Assembly: GCA_903875465.1 (NCBI GenBank)
Contig: CAIQWB010000099.1
Span: 124,001 to 188,000, forward strand
DNA from: an uncultured Verrucomicrobia subdivision 3 bacterium
GTDB lineage: Bacteria; Verrucomicrobiota; Verrucomicrobiia; Limisphaerales; UBA11358
Reading direction: 5' to 3'
DNA length: 64,000 bases
The notes beneath the pieces were generated by a model that saw only the letters and a list, made by a program, of their open reading frames with translations, was not told where the DNA came from and did no database searches. Numbering within the stretch: the first letter of the stretch is position 1; every line of letters starts with the position of its first letter. Position numbers and translations under genes: made by a program. Below are positions 56,951-64,000 of the stretch, one piece after another.

Positions 56951-58099
56951 ATGAAGCACGATCACGATCACCCGCATCCTCACGACCATGATCATGATCA
57001 TGGCCACGGCCACGGCCATGGGGAGCCCACCCTTGCCGCCGCCGCCGCGCCCACCCCGGTGCTGGCGGAAGACGCCAGTTCCCAGGCCTTGGAAGAGGCT
57101 CTGCGCAGTAGTTTCTTCATCGTCAAACTGGCGATGGTCATCATGGTATTGGTCTTTTTGGGCTCCGGCTTTTTCACCGTGGGGCCCCAGGAGAAGGCCG
57201 TCATTCTGCGCTTTGGCCGCCCGGTGGGTGAAGGGCAAAAAGCCCTGTTGACCGCTGGCTTGCACTGGGCTTTTCCCTATCCCATTGATGAAGTGGTCAA
57301 GATTCCCATCACTGAGAGCCAGGTCATTTCCTCCACGGTGGGCTGGTATTTCACCACTCCCGAGCAAGAATTAAGCGGTGAGGAACTCCCGCCCGGCCAG
57401 GGGCTCAACCCCGCCATTGATGGCTACCTGATCACCGCCGACCGGAATATTGTTCATTCCCGGGCCACCATTCACTATCACATCGTCGATCCGCTGCATT
57501 ATGTGTTCGATTTCACAAATGCCTCCGTGGCCGTGCAAAACGCCTTGAACACGGCCCTCGTGGCCACGGCGGCCCGCTTTAAGGTGGATGATATTTATCC
57601 GGACAACATTGCCTTTCAGGATGCCGTGCTGCAGCGCGTCACCGAACTGGCGGATGAGGAAAATCTGGGGATTTCCGTTGAACTCGGCGATGTTCACAGC
57701 ATTCCCCCGCGGCAATTGACCGCGGCCTTCACCCAGGTCACCACTGCCCGGGAAAATCGCAACAAGCTTCTAAACGACGCCCAAAGTTATAAGAATCAAA
57801 TGGTGAGTTCATCCAGTGCCCAGGCAGTGACCATCACCAACCGGGCTGCGACCGACCGCGATAATTATGTGAAATCCCTCACCGCCGAGGCCAAGCGGTT
57901 TACGGATTTGCTCCCCCAGTACGAGAAATATCCCAACTTGTTTGCGCAACAGCAGTTGGTTCTGGCCATGGCCCAGGTGCTCACCAATGTGCAGGGCAAA
58001 ATGTTTCTGCCGGAACGGCAGGACGGCAAACCGCGCGAACTTCGCTTACAGTTGAATCGTGAGCCGCCCCAGAAAAAGACTGGCGCGGCCGGCCAGTAA
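56951..58099 (+). CDS. HflK-like SPFH-domain protein with His/Asp-rich N-terminus
   Basis: The 382-residue protein starts with about 24 residues made almost entirely of His, Asp, Pro and Gly (MKHDHDHPHPHDHDHDH), a clear candidate metal-binding tail. One membrane helix near 55-78 precedes the SPFH domain (VGPQEKAVILRFGRPVGEGQ, LHWAFPYPIDEVVKIPITES). GYLITADRNIVHSRATIHYH is typical of HflK. The C-terminal region is a coiled coil. Usual HflK proteins have a Gly/Pro-rich rather than His-rich N-terminus. The next gene, a P1B ATPase 20 bp downstream, has a similar His tail. Confidence 0.88.
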   Translation: MKHDHDHPHPHDHDHDHGHGHGHGEPTLAAAAAPTPVLAEDASSQALEEALRSSFFIVKLAMVIMVLVFLGSGFFTVGPQEKAVILRFGRPVGEGQKALLTAGLHWAFPYPIDEVVKIPITESQVISSTVGWYFTTPEQELSGEELPPGQGLNPAIDGYLITADRNIVHSRATIHYHIVDPLHYVFDFTNASVAVQNALNTALVATAARFKVDDIYPDNIAFQDAVLQRVTELADEENLGISVELGDVHSIPPRQLTAAFTQVTTARENRNKLLNDAQSYKNQMVSSSSAQAVTITNRAATDRDNYVKSLTAEAKRFTDLLPQYEKYPNLFAQQQLVLAMAQVLTNVQGKMFLPERQDGKPRELRLQLNREPPQKKTGAAGQ

Positions 58100-58119
58100 T
58101 CCTGCCCTCGCCCAATACC

Positions 58120-60168
58120 ATGCAAGTCACCTCGCTTTTAAGTCGGCATGACCACGATCACAACCATGATCATGGCCACCATCATCATCATGAGCACGGC
58201 CCCGACTGCGGTTGCGGGCATGACCACGAGCACTCCACGGTGCATCTGTGGCAGGCCATTCTGGGCGCGGTTTTCGTGCTGAATGCCTTTGTGGTGGACT
58301 GGTTTTTTGAACAGGGCCACACCGTGGCCAGTGTCAGCGGATGTCTCGGGGCCGTGATTCTGGGCTATCCCATCGTTGTGACCGCCGTCAAGGATTTGCG
58401 CAAAGGCCGCCTGACCATCAATGAACTGGTCGCCATCGCCGTGCTCGCCGCGTTCGCTTCCGCCGCCTTTGGCGTGGGTGACTACAAAACCGCCGGCATC
58501 ATCGCTTTCTTCATGCTCATCGGCGAGCTCATCGAAACCCGCACCGCCGAGGGGGCGCGCAATTCCATCGAATCCCTGATCAAGCTCACGCCCACCAAGG
58601 CCCGGCGCATCAAGGCCGACCGCACCGAGGAGGAAGTCCCTGCCAGCCAGCTCGTCGTCGGCGATGTCATTCGCATCCGTCCGGGTGATAATGTGGCGGC
58701 GGACGGCGTCATTGTCTCCGGCCAGGGCTCCTTCAATCAAGCCACCATTACGGGGGAATCTCTCCCGGCCGATAAAAAGGCGGGCGACGAAGTGTTCGCC
58801 GGCACGCAAAATCTCACGGGCGTTTTGGAAATCAAAGTCAGCCGCGCCGGCACCGACACCACCTTGGGCCGGGTCCGCGAACTGATTCTCGCGGCCGAAA
58901 AAACCAAGCTGCCCATCATGAAGATTGTGGACCAATACATGGGCTTTTATACTCCTCTGGTCCTGGTGATCGGCGCGCTGGTCTGGGCTTTCACCCACGA
59001 CTTGAACCGCGTCATTGCCGTGTTCGTTGTTTCCTGTCCCTGCGCTTTCATTCTGGCCACCCCCACCGCCATGGTCGCGGCGCTCTCCGCTGCCGCTCGT
59101 TTGGGCATCTTGATTAAAAACGTGGCGGACATCGAACTGGCCGCCAAGATCAACGCCTTTGTTTTCGACAAAACGGGCACCCTCACCACGGGGATTCTGG
59201 CGGTCAGCCGGTTGATGCCCCTGGGCGACGCCAAGCCCGCTGAATTATTGTTGCTCGCCGCCTCCGCGGAAAAATACAGCAACCATCCCACTGCCAAAGC
59301 CCTATCCCAGCTCGCGAGCGAGGCGGGCGTGCCCCTGGCCGAACCCAAAGATTTTGCCGAGACCGCCGGTCGCGGTGTCAAGGCTCAGATCAATGGTGAT
59401 GCCGTGCTGGTGGGCCGCGCCCAATGGCTCAAGGATAACGGCGTCCCGGATGACTTTCTCAAGTCCGTGGACCTCAACGAGACCGAAGGCTGGAGTTTGG
59501 TGTTTGTGGCCCGCAACGGCCATTGCATCGGCTGGGTCGGCATGCAGGACCAAACCCGCCCCGAGGCCAGGGAAGCCCTGGCGGAATTGAAACTCGCCGG
59601 CGTCCGGCGGGTGGCCATGGTGTCCGGCGACCGCCAGGCGGTGGCCAGTCGCGTGGCGGGTGAGATTGCCTGTGAAGAAGCCAAGGGCGATTGCCTGCCG
59701 CAGAACAAGGTTGAGTTTGTCCGCGCCATGAAAGCCAAGGGCTACAAAGTGGCTGTGATCGGTGATGGTGTGAATGACGCTCCGGCTTTGGCGGCCGGGG
59801 ACATCGGTATTGCCATGGGTGCCGCTGGCAGCGAAGTGGCCATCCACAGCGCCACCATTGCCCTCATGAATAACGACCTGCGCCGGTTGCCGTTCCTCGT
59901 CAAGCTGTCCCGCAGCACCCGCCTGGTCATCAACCAAAATTTTCTCTTCGGCCTGCTGTTCATCGTCGTCGGCCTCTCCGCCGCCTCGTTCGGTTACATC
60001 GACGGCATTACGGCGGCGATTCTGCACAACGTGGGTTCACTCATCGTGATTTTCAACAGCGCCCGCCTTGTGCGCAAAGGCGAGGAACTGGAGCACTTCC
60101 AACCGGAACCCGCGCCCGCCAAAGCGGCCCCGGCCAATACTGGCCGGATGGAACCCAAGCTGGCGTAA
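58120..60168 (+). CDS. Heavy-metal-translocating P1B-type ATPase with His-rich N-terminus
   Basis: The 682-residue pump has a His/Asp-rich N-terminus (residues 9-40, with CGCGHDHEH) instead of a CxxC HMA domain. The core shows TGES in TITGESLPADKK, the metal-binding SCPCAFILATPTAM in the membrane, phosphorylation site DKTGTLTTG, the HP-type signature SNHPTAKAL and the hinge GDGVNDAPALA. The last helix reads HNVGSLIVIFNSARL, lacking the Asp typical of Zn/Cd exporters, so the metal is unclear; Zn, Co, Cd or Cu are possible. It is the last gene of the permease-SPFH operon. Confidence 0.93.
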   Translation: MQVTSLLSRHDHDHNHDHGHHHHHEHGPDCGCGHDHEHSTVHLWQAILGAVFVLNAFVVDWFFEQGHTVASVSGCLGAVILGYPIVVTAVKDLRKGRLTINELVAIAVLAAFASAAFGVGDYKTAGIIAFFMLIGELIETRTAEGARNSIESLIKLTPTKARRIKADRTEEEVPASQLVVGDVIRIRPGDNVAADGVIVSGQGSFNQATITGESLPADKKAGDEVFAGTQNLTGVLEIKVSRAGTDTTLGRVRELILAAEKTKLPIMKIVDQYMGFYTPLVLVIGALVWAFTHDLNRVIAVFVVSCPCAFILATPTAMVAALSAAARLGILIKNVADIELAAKINAFVFDKTGTLTTGILAVSRLMPLGDAKPAELLLLAASAEKYSNHPTAKALSQLASEAGVPLAEPKDFAETAGRGVKAQINGDAVLVGRAQWLKDNGVPDDFLKSVDLNETEGWSLVFVARNGHCIGWVGMQDQTRPEAREALAELKLAGVRRVAMVSGDRQAVASRVAGEIACEEAKGDCLPQNKVEFVRAMKAKGYKVAVIGDGVNDAPALAAGDIGIAMGAAGSEVAIHSATIALMNNDLRRLPFLVKLSRSTRLVINQNFLFGLLFIVVGLSAASFGYIDGITAAILHNVGSLIVIFNSARLVRKGEELEHFQPEPAPAKAAPANTGRMEPKLA

Positions 60169-60180
60169 TCTCTCCCCGCC

Positions 60181-60222
60181 ACCTCAGGTCGCGTATTCGC
60201 GAATTGAGGTCGGCGGGTTTTT
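60181..60222 (+). terminator. Probable intrinsic terminator after the P1B ATPase gene
   Basis: ACCTCA/TGAGGT forms an outer stem and TCGCG/CGCGA an inner stem around TATT, with a 2x2 internal bulge. TTTTT follows 7 bp later (60218-60222). It lies 12 bp after the stop. Confidence 0.5.
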
Positions 60223-60270
60223 AGTCTCCAGTGTTCCGCCGCCCCGTGCCAGCCAAGGTGATTCGGGGAA

Positions 60271-60933
60271 TCAACTGGCCGGTGGCCTGCCAAAATGCGC
60301 TGCGTGGGTGGCATAGGCCGCCGCATCCTGCAGCATCGCGTCAATCGTTGCGCTGATGGGGGTGGCCTTGGCCAGTCCGGAGAAAACCGCGCGGTCGCCA
60401 ATGTTGCTTTCCAGGACAAACGCCGGTCGTTGCGTCACCTGCAAGGCATGAAACGCTGCGGTGGAAGCGCGCACCCGTTGCTCAATGGCCGGAGTTTGGG
60501 CCTTGGCAAGCAGGTCTGCCGCCGCCAAACCGCCCGCCTGGGCCCCCACGGCGGCGGCGATTTCCCATTGATTGATTTTTTGACCCGCCCGCAAACCTGC
60601 TTCCGCCAGGGCCAGCCGCACCCGGTCCCCAGGCACTCCCAATTCTCTGGCCGCCACCGCCACGCAATTGGGCACGAGATATTCGGGACACCCCGGCTCA
60701 AACCAGCCGGAGTTTAGCATGAAGGGCGATCGAACAATGGTGCCGCTCCGCCGGTAAAACCAGTCCAATTGGGCGCGCGATACCGCCAGGCCGGCCTGAT
60801 CCAGCAGGGCAATCTCCCACTTAAACTCCACCGGCTCCTGCGCGTGGCGTTGCTGCAACGTGGCCCACGCCGGTTCCGCCCAATAACACCAGGAGGAGGT
60901 GACTTCCACGTAATAGGTGACTGTGATTTTCAT
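60271..60933 (-). CDS. DsbA-family (FrnE/hydroxychromene-isomerase-like) thioredoxin-fold protein
   Basis: ATG 60933 (MKITVTYYVEVTSSWCYWAE) gives 220 residues with no signal peptide. The thioredoxin-like motif has one Cys, C16-Y-W-A, where oxidoreductases have CxxC, so it may be an isomerase or transferase rather than a disulfide oxidase. The helical insertion and the later cis-Pro segment (QRPAFVLESNIGDRAVFSG) match the DsbA/FrnE group. The substrate is unknown. It faces the P1B ATPase gene tail to tail. Confidence 0.75.
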   Translation of the reverse strand: MKITVTYYVEVTSSWCYWAEPAWATLQQRHAQEPVEFKWEIALLDQAGLAVSRAQLDWFYRRSGTIVRSPFMLNSGWFEPGCPEYLVPNCVAVAARELGVPGDRVRLALAEAGLRAGQKINQWEIAAAVGAQAGGLAAADLLAKAQTPAIEQRVRASTAAFHALQVTQRPAFVLESNIGDRAVFSGLAKATPISATIDAMLQDAAAYATHAAHFGRPPAS

Positions 60934-61325
60934 AGCCGTGATTGGATCGGTTTTCGTTGCCTGGGCCAATTATGGCAACCCCGGAAACCGTTGGCCACTT
61001 TTTAACCCGAACTCCGAAATAAAAATGGCTGGGATGTGTCAAGATATTGGAGCAGAAACACTTTGGAAAAATTGCCGGCATACCCGCATTGGTCTGGTGA
61101 GACTACCGCTGCGCGCAGCGCACACCCTTAAATGGGCAACTGCTTGGCAGCGGCTTGGGAAGCCAATGTTCCCAAGCGTTTATGCCCCAGCGATGGATGC
61201 CGACCGGCTGTTTTAATTTCGGAGTTCGGGTTTAATGAATCCTTCGTGAAAAATCCACCCGCCCGGTCTCCCATCATCTCGCTTGGCTGCTTGAATTTTG
61301 CCGTTTCGCACCTCTCCACGTGCCG
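60934..61325. other. Intergenic region, 392 bp, mostly an inverted-repeat element
   Basis: It separates the DsbA-like and phospholipase-D-like genes, both leftward. Most of it is a 229-bp stretch bounded by perfect 17-bp inverted repeats, listed separately. No gene is supported inside. Confidence 0.5.
61004..61232. repeat. MITE-like element with perfect 17-bp terminal inverted repeats
   Basis: AACCCGAACTCCGAAAT at 61004-61020 recurs as its exact reverse complement at 61216-61232. Inside is an 8-bp perfect hairpin, CTTGGGAA (61154-61161) with TTCCCAAG (61169-61176), and a palindrome CTGCGCGCAG near 61109. It has no transposase frame, so it resembles a non-autonomous element or a decayed repeat. 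Confidence 0.6.
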
Positions 61326-62465
61326 TTATCGCATCGTGCGAAACTGCCGCAGGGCAATATACGGATCAATCCGCGCCAGCAAAAAATGTGCCCACCGATT
61401 CCGGGTGCGCTGCCAGAAGGTGAGAGATTTCCGCCAGCCGGCCAGTTCGATTTTGCGCGCATTCGTCAAGGCCGCCGCAAACAGCGCGCGAGCCGCGCTC
61501 CCGGTCCCGGAATCCTCGATCCGCACCATCAGTTCGTAATTCAAATTAAGACTTCGGATGTCCAAATTCGAGGAGCCGGCATATGTCACGCCATCCGCCA
61601 GGATCAGTTTACCGTGTAAAATTTGCGGCTGATATTCATAAATCTCCACCCCGGCCTTTAACAATTTCAGGTACAAACTGCGGGCCGCCATTTGCGAAAC
61701 GGGCACATCCGACCGCCCGGCGAGCAAGAGTTGCACCCGCCCGCCGCGCCGGACCACCCGCACCAAATCCCGCCGCACCCGGCGGGTGGGTAGAAAATAG
61801 GCGCTGATAATCCGCACCTCCCGGGCCGCCGCCAGATCATGGCTCAGGGCCTTTTGAAACGGGCTGGCCCCCCGCCCTGGGTGTGTGGATAAAAACTGGC
61901 CGGTCGCTGTCAGCTGGCGCGCCTGCTTGCCCCGGAACGGACGCAGGCGGCGCAGTGGCTGCCGCTGAAAATCCGCCAGGGCAAATAATTCTTCAAACGA
62001 TGCCGCCAGTTCACCCGCCAGCCCGGGGTTTTCCAGCCGCAAGCCCAGATCGTACCACCCGTGGGTAATGCCATCCCCGTCATATTCATCCGCGACATTA
62101 AACCCGCCCACGAACACCACCGTGCCATCGCAAACCAGTAGTTTGCGATGATCCCGCACCCCGAAGCGCCAGAGGTGCAGGGGATTGAACCGGCGCACCT
62201 CCCCGCCGGCCGCCACCAGCGGGTCAAAAAAATTGCCTGGCAAAAACCACGAACCTACCGCATCCACCAGCACCCGCACCTTCACCCCCCGTTCCGCCGC
62301 CGCCACCAGGGCGGTCCGCACCGCCCGGCCCAGTGTGCCATTCGCGTAAATGTACGTTTCCAATTGGATGGAAGTGCGCGCTGCCCCCAGCGCCGCGAGC
62401 ACGGCGGGAAAAATTTCCCGGCCCGCACATAACCATTGGGGGGCCGGTGGTGGGGTGTCGGTCAT
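61326..62465 (-). CDS. Phospholipase D-like / cardiolipin synthase family protein
   Basis: The 379-residue protein has two HKD motifs: DHRKLLVCDGTVVFVGGFN and, later, HGKLILADGVTYAGSSN, each with His, Lys and Asp plus the trailing Gly-Gly/Ser. The spacing of about 165 residues fits bacterial cardiolipin synthases of the ClsB type, which lack N-terminal membrane helices. It would make cardiolipin or a related phospholipid. The start overlaps the YacP-like gene stop (ATGA), so the two are coupled. Confidence 0.9.
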   Translation of the reverse strand: MTDTPPPAPQWLCAGREIFPAVLAALGAARTSIQLETYIYANGTLGRAVRTALVAAAERGVKVRVLVDAVGSWFLPGNFFDPLVAAGGEVRRFNPLHLWRFGVRDHRKLLVCDGTVVFVGGFNVADEYDGDGITHGWYDLGLRLENPGLAGELAASFEELFALADFQRQPLRRLRPFRGKQARQLTATGQFLSTHPGRGASPFQKALSHDLAAAREVRIISAYFLPTRRVRRDLVRVVRRGGRVQLLLAGRSDVPVSQMAARSLYLKLLKAGVEIYEYQPQILHGKLILADGVTYAGSSNLDIRSLNLNYELMVRIEDSGTGSAARALFAAALTNARKIELAGWRKSLTFWQRTRNRWAHFLLARIDPYIALRQFRTMR

Positions 62466-62956
62466 GGTTTGCGCGGGATCGGGGGCCGGTTCGAGCGCCG
62501 GAAAGCCTCGCGTTGCGCGCGGTTGTAATTTTCCAAATCCTCCTGCAAATCATCCCGCGCCCCCCCGATGCGGCGGATAAAATTTTCGCAACTCGAGAAT
62601 GAGCTGCCAAACCCGCTCACCAAGTCCCGCTCGGTCAGATCGTTGGTGACCACCAGCACCTCCCCAAAATCCTGGAACCGGTGCGCCGCCCGTTCGATCA
62701 AATCATCCGCCGTCTGGCCCGGACCGGAGAACAACACTTCCATCCCCCGGCTGGACTGGGCTTTCGGCGTGCCCGGCGGCGCGCCCGCCCCGTCAAAGAA
62801 AATCGTGATCGGCTCGCCCGTGGCATCGTGAAATTGCGTGAGAATCTGGACCAGTTCCTCCCGCGCCCGCGCCGAATGCCGCGCCGCCCCCGGCGCCAGC
62901 TCGGGCCAGGCATGCAGCAAACTGTACCCATCCACCAAAATTCGCACCAAAGCCAT
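62462..62956 (-). CDS. YacP-like NYN/PIN-domain ribonuclease
   Basis: ATG 62956 (MALVRILVDGYSLLHAW) gives 164 residues; longer upstream frames are not conserved-looking. Acidic positions of the NYN/PIN fold are visible in ILVDGYSLLH, PITIFFDGAG, GQTADDLIERAAHRF and VVTNDLTERD. YacP/Rae1-type proteins cut mRNA on ribosomes. Here the C-terminus carries a charged helix (DDLQEDLENYNRAQREAFRR). It is the first gene of a leftward pair with the cardiolipin-synthase-like gene. Confidence 0.85.
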   Translation of the reverse strand: MALVRILVDGYSLLHAWPELAPGAARHSARAREELVQILTQFHDATGEPITIFFDGAGAPPGTPKAQSSRGMEVLFSGPGQTADDLIERAAHRFQDFGEVLVVTNDLTERDLVSGFGSSFSSCENFIRRIGGARDDLQEDLENYNRAQREAFRRSNRPPIPRKP

Positions 62957-63162
62957 GCCCTGAGCATACCCTCTCCCCAACCCCTTGCGCAAGGGATGCC
63001 CGGCCACCCTTCCCGGCCGAATTGTCATCGCTCCGGATAGTGGACCCATGGAAAGGGCAATTTCATTTCATCGGCCCTTTTTTTCCCGCTCCAAACCCGT
63101 GTTGACAATCCCATCCGCCTGAAATACAAACGACTTGTGCAGCCAAAGCATTGTTCCCCGCC

Positions 63163-63447
63163 ATGAATTTCATTCGCTACTTTCTATACATCCTTGCTGG
63201 CGCGCTCACCTCGTCCGTGATTGGCGGCCTTTTTGCCGGCGTGATCGCGTTGGTTTCGCCCGATTTCGTCAAAGGCCTGTTTTCCCCTTCCGCCGGGGCG
63301 GATTTGCCGCGCTATGCCGCCGCCGTTGGGATGATTTGGGGCATTTTTCTCGGCACCGCCGTCATGGCGTTTTCCTTGTTATTAGTGACCGCCCTTCAGG
63401 TGGCCAAACTCATCAAGAAGAAATCCGATGAAAAACCGGATGCCTGA
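63163..63447 (+). CDS. Small two-helix membrane protein
   Basis: ATG 63163 (MNFIRYFLYILAGALTSSVI) gives 94 residues with two hydrophobic segments and a Lys-rich C-terminus (KLIKKKSDEKPDA). The frame is preceded by an AT-richer stretch that may hold a promoter. No family is recognised and the function is unknown. Confidence 0.6.
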   Translation: MNFIRYFLYILAGALTSSVIGGLFAGVIALVSPDFVKGLFSPSAGADLPRYAAAVGMIWGIFLGTAVMAFSLLLVTALQVAKLIKKKSDEKPDA

Positions 63448-63497
63448 CCCATTCCCCGCATCTCTCCGTCCAGCATCCTTGCCCCGATGAATGACCT

Positions 63498-63893
63498 ATG
63501 AACCCACCCACCGCCAATGCCCACTTCCAAGGCCTTCGCACCGTTCTTTACCATGCGCCTAATCTTGATCAGGCCAAAACCTGGTATTCCGCCGTGCTGG
63601 GCATGCCACCCTACTTCGACCAGCCCTTTTACGTCGGCTTCAATGTCGGTGGGTATGAGCTTGGCTTGGATCCCGATGCCGCCAGTACGCCCGGTGGCAA
63701 TGCCGGCACCATCGCCTATTGGGGCGTCGCCGATGCCCCGGCGGCATATGCCCGCCTCCTGTCCTTGGGGGCCACGGAGCGTTCCGCGGTTCAAGAGGTG
63801 GGTGCAGGTATTCGCGTCGCCACCGTATTCGACCCCTTCGGCAACATCCTCGGCCTCATCCAAAACCCCCACTTTAGCCTGCCGCTGCCTTGA
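63498..63893 (+). CDS. VOC-family (glyoxalase/bleomycin-resistance-like) protein
   Basis: The 131-residue protein begins with a VOC fold strand (LRTVLYHAPNLDQAKTWYSA), then VLGMPPYFDQPFYVGFNVGG and a second half ending VATVFDPFGNILGLIQNP. The DPFGN segment and metal-site Glu/His positions are partly conserved. Such proteins bind or isomerise small molecules. No specific substrate can be assigned. Confidence 0.88.
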   Translation: MNPPTANAHFQGLRTVLYHAPNLDQAKTWYSAVLGMPPYFDQPFYVGFNVGGYELGLDPDAASTPGGNAGTIAYWGVADAPAAYARLLSLGATERSAVQEVGAGIRVATVFDPFGNILGLIQNPHFSLPLP

Positions 63894-63903
63894 TCGCACC
63901 GGC

Positions 63904-64000
63904 TCAATAGCCCGAGCTGATACGGTAAAACCGCTGCGGAAAATTCGTGGCGGATAAATCAAAAAGTTGAAACACCCCGGTGGGATCCGCCACGGCATTG
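63904..64000 (-). CDS. C-terminus of a secreted protein with F-Y-R ending (5' part beyond window)
   Basis: The leftward frame enters from the right edge and stops at TGA (63904-63906). The last 32 residues include GVFQLFDLSATNFPQRFYRI followed by SSGY, the same kind of C-terminal strand seen in the beta-helix protein and the sigma factor fusion. It is probably the end of a large exported protein whose main part lies to the right. Confidence 0.7.
   Translation of the reverse strand, partial: NAVADPTGVFQLFDLSATNFPQRFYRISSGY

Overview
The window looks like a chromosomal segment from a high-GC Gram-negative bacterium, most probably a Verrucomicrobiota member of the Limisphaerales/Pedosphaerales type. 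This assignment is inference. It rests on Tat-exported Gfo/Idh/MocA oxidoreductases beside exported sugar isomerases, an ECF sigma factor with a membrane-anchored propeller tail, a Pur-alpha-like DUF3276 protein, an Agl23-like (TIGR03663) glycosyltransferase, secreted proteins ending in an F-Y-R motif, and envelope genes (kdsD, hldD, Wzz/Wzy-like, TonB-ExbBD) that imply an outer membrane with LPS. Many genes start with GTG or TTG and few have a clear Shine-Dalgarno sequence. I saw no rRNA, tRNA, CRISPR array, integrase or complete insertion sequence.

Layout. 1-774: a response regulator/histidine kinase cut by the left edge. 1.06-2.55 kb: an overlapping PlsC and GNAT acyltransferase pair. 3.1-11.6 kb: a sugar-oxidation locus with a cytoplasmic and an exported TIM-barrel isomerase, two Tat-exported Gfo/Idh/MocA proteins, an MFS carrier, a DoxX-like protein and a discoidin-type secreted protein. 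11.6-14.05 kb: an Agl23-like membrane glycosyltransferase and ApbE. 14.15-17.2 kb: pheA, a GYF/cyclic-nucleotide-binding protein, kdsD and a small zinc ribbon. 17.3-21.6 kb: an EamA transporter, a Yip1 protein, squalene/phytoene synthase and a secreted beta-helix protein. 21.6-24.2 kb: rpe, phosphohexomutase and rbsD, transcribed leftward.

24.5-26.95 kb: the sigma factor/propeller fusion. 27-33 kb: cstA, nadD, rsfS, DUF3276, phoH-like and a GST-like gene. 33.1-40.9 kb: a HEAT-repeat protein and an exopolysaccharide locus (O-antigen-ligase-like, WecG-STAS-STAS, GT4, Wzz/BY-kinase-like). 40.9-42.5 kb: a less GC-rich insert with a lipoprotein and a broken toxin-antitoxin locus, bounded by a 16-bp direct repeat. 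42.55-45.7 kb: a TonB-ExbB-ExbD operon and an Ala/Lys-rich exported protein. 45.7-52.7 kb: xylA, a serine hydrolase, a ureidoglycine-aminohydrolase-like cupin, agmatine deiminase divergent from a deoxyhypusine-synthase-like gene, and hldD. 53.2-60.2 kb: a tight operon of an ABC-2 permease, three SPFH (HflK/HflC-type) proteins and a P1B metal ATPase. 60.2-64 kb: DsbA-like, phospholipase D/cardiolipin synthase, YacP-like, a small membrane protein, a VOC protein and the C-terminus of a secreted protein.

The strongest candidates for something undescribed are the SPFH x3 plus P1B-ATPase operon, in which two proteins carry His/Asp tails; the glycosyltransferase with two tandem STAS domains; and the sigma factor joined through a membrane helix to an apparently extracytoplasmic delta-60 propeller. 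Secondary leads are the cupin that has lost the AllE metal ligands, the truncated ParE/RelE-type toxin, and the exported sugar-redox locus.
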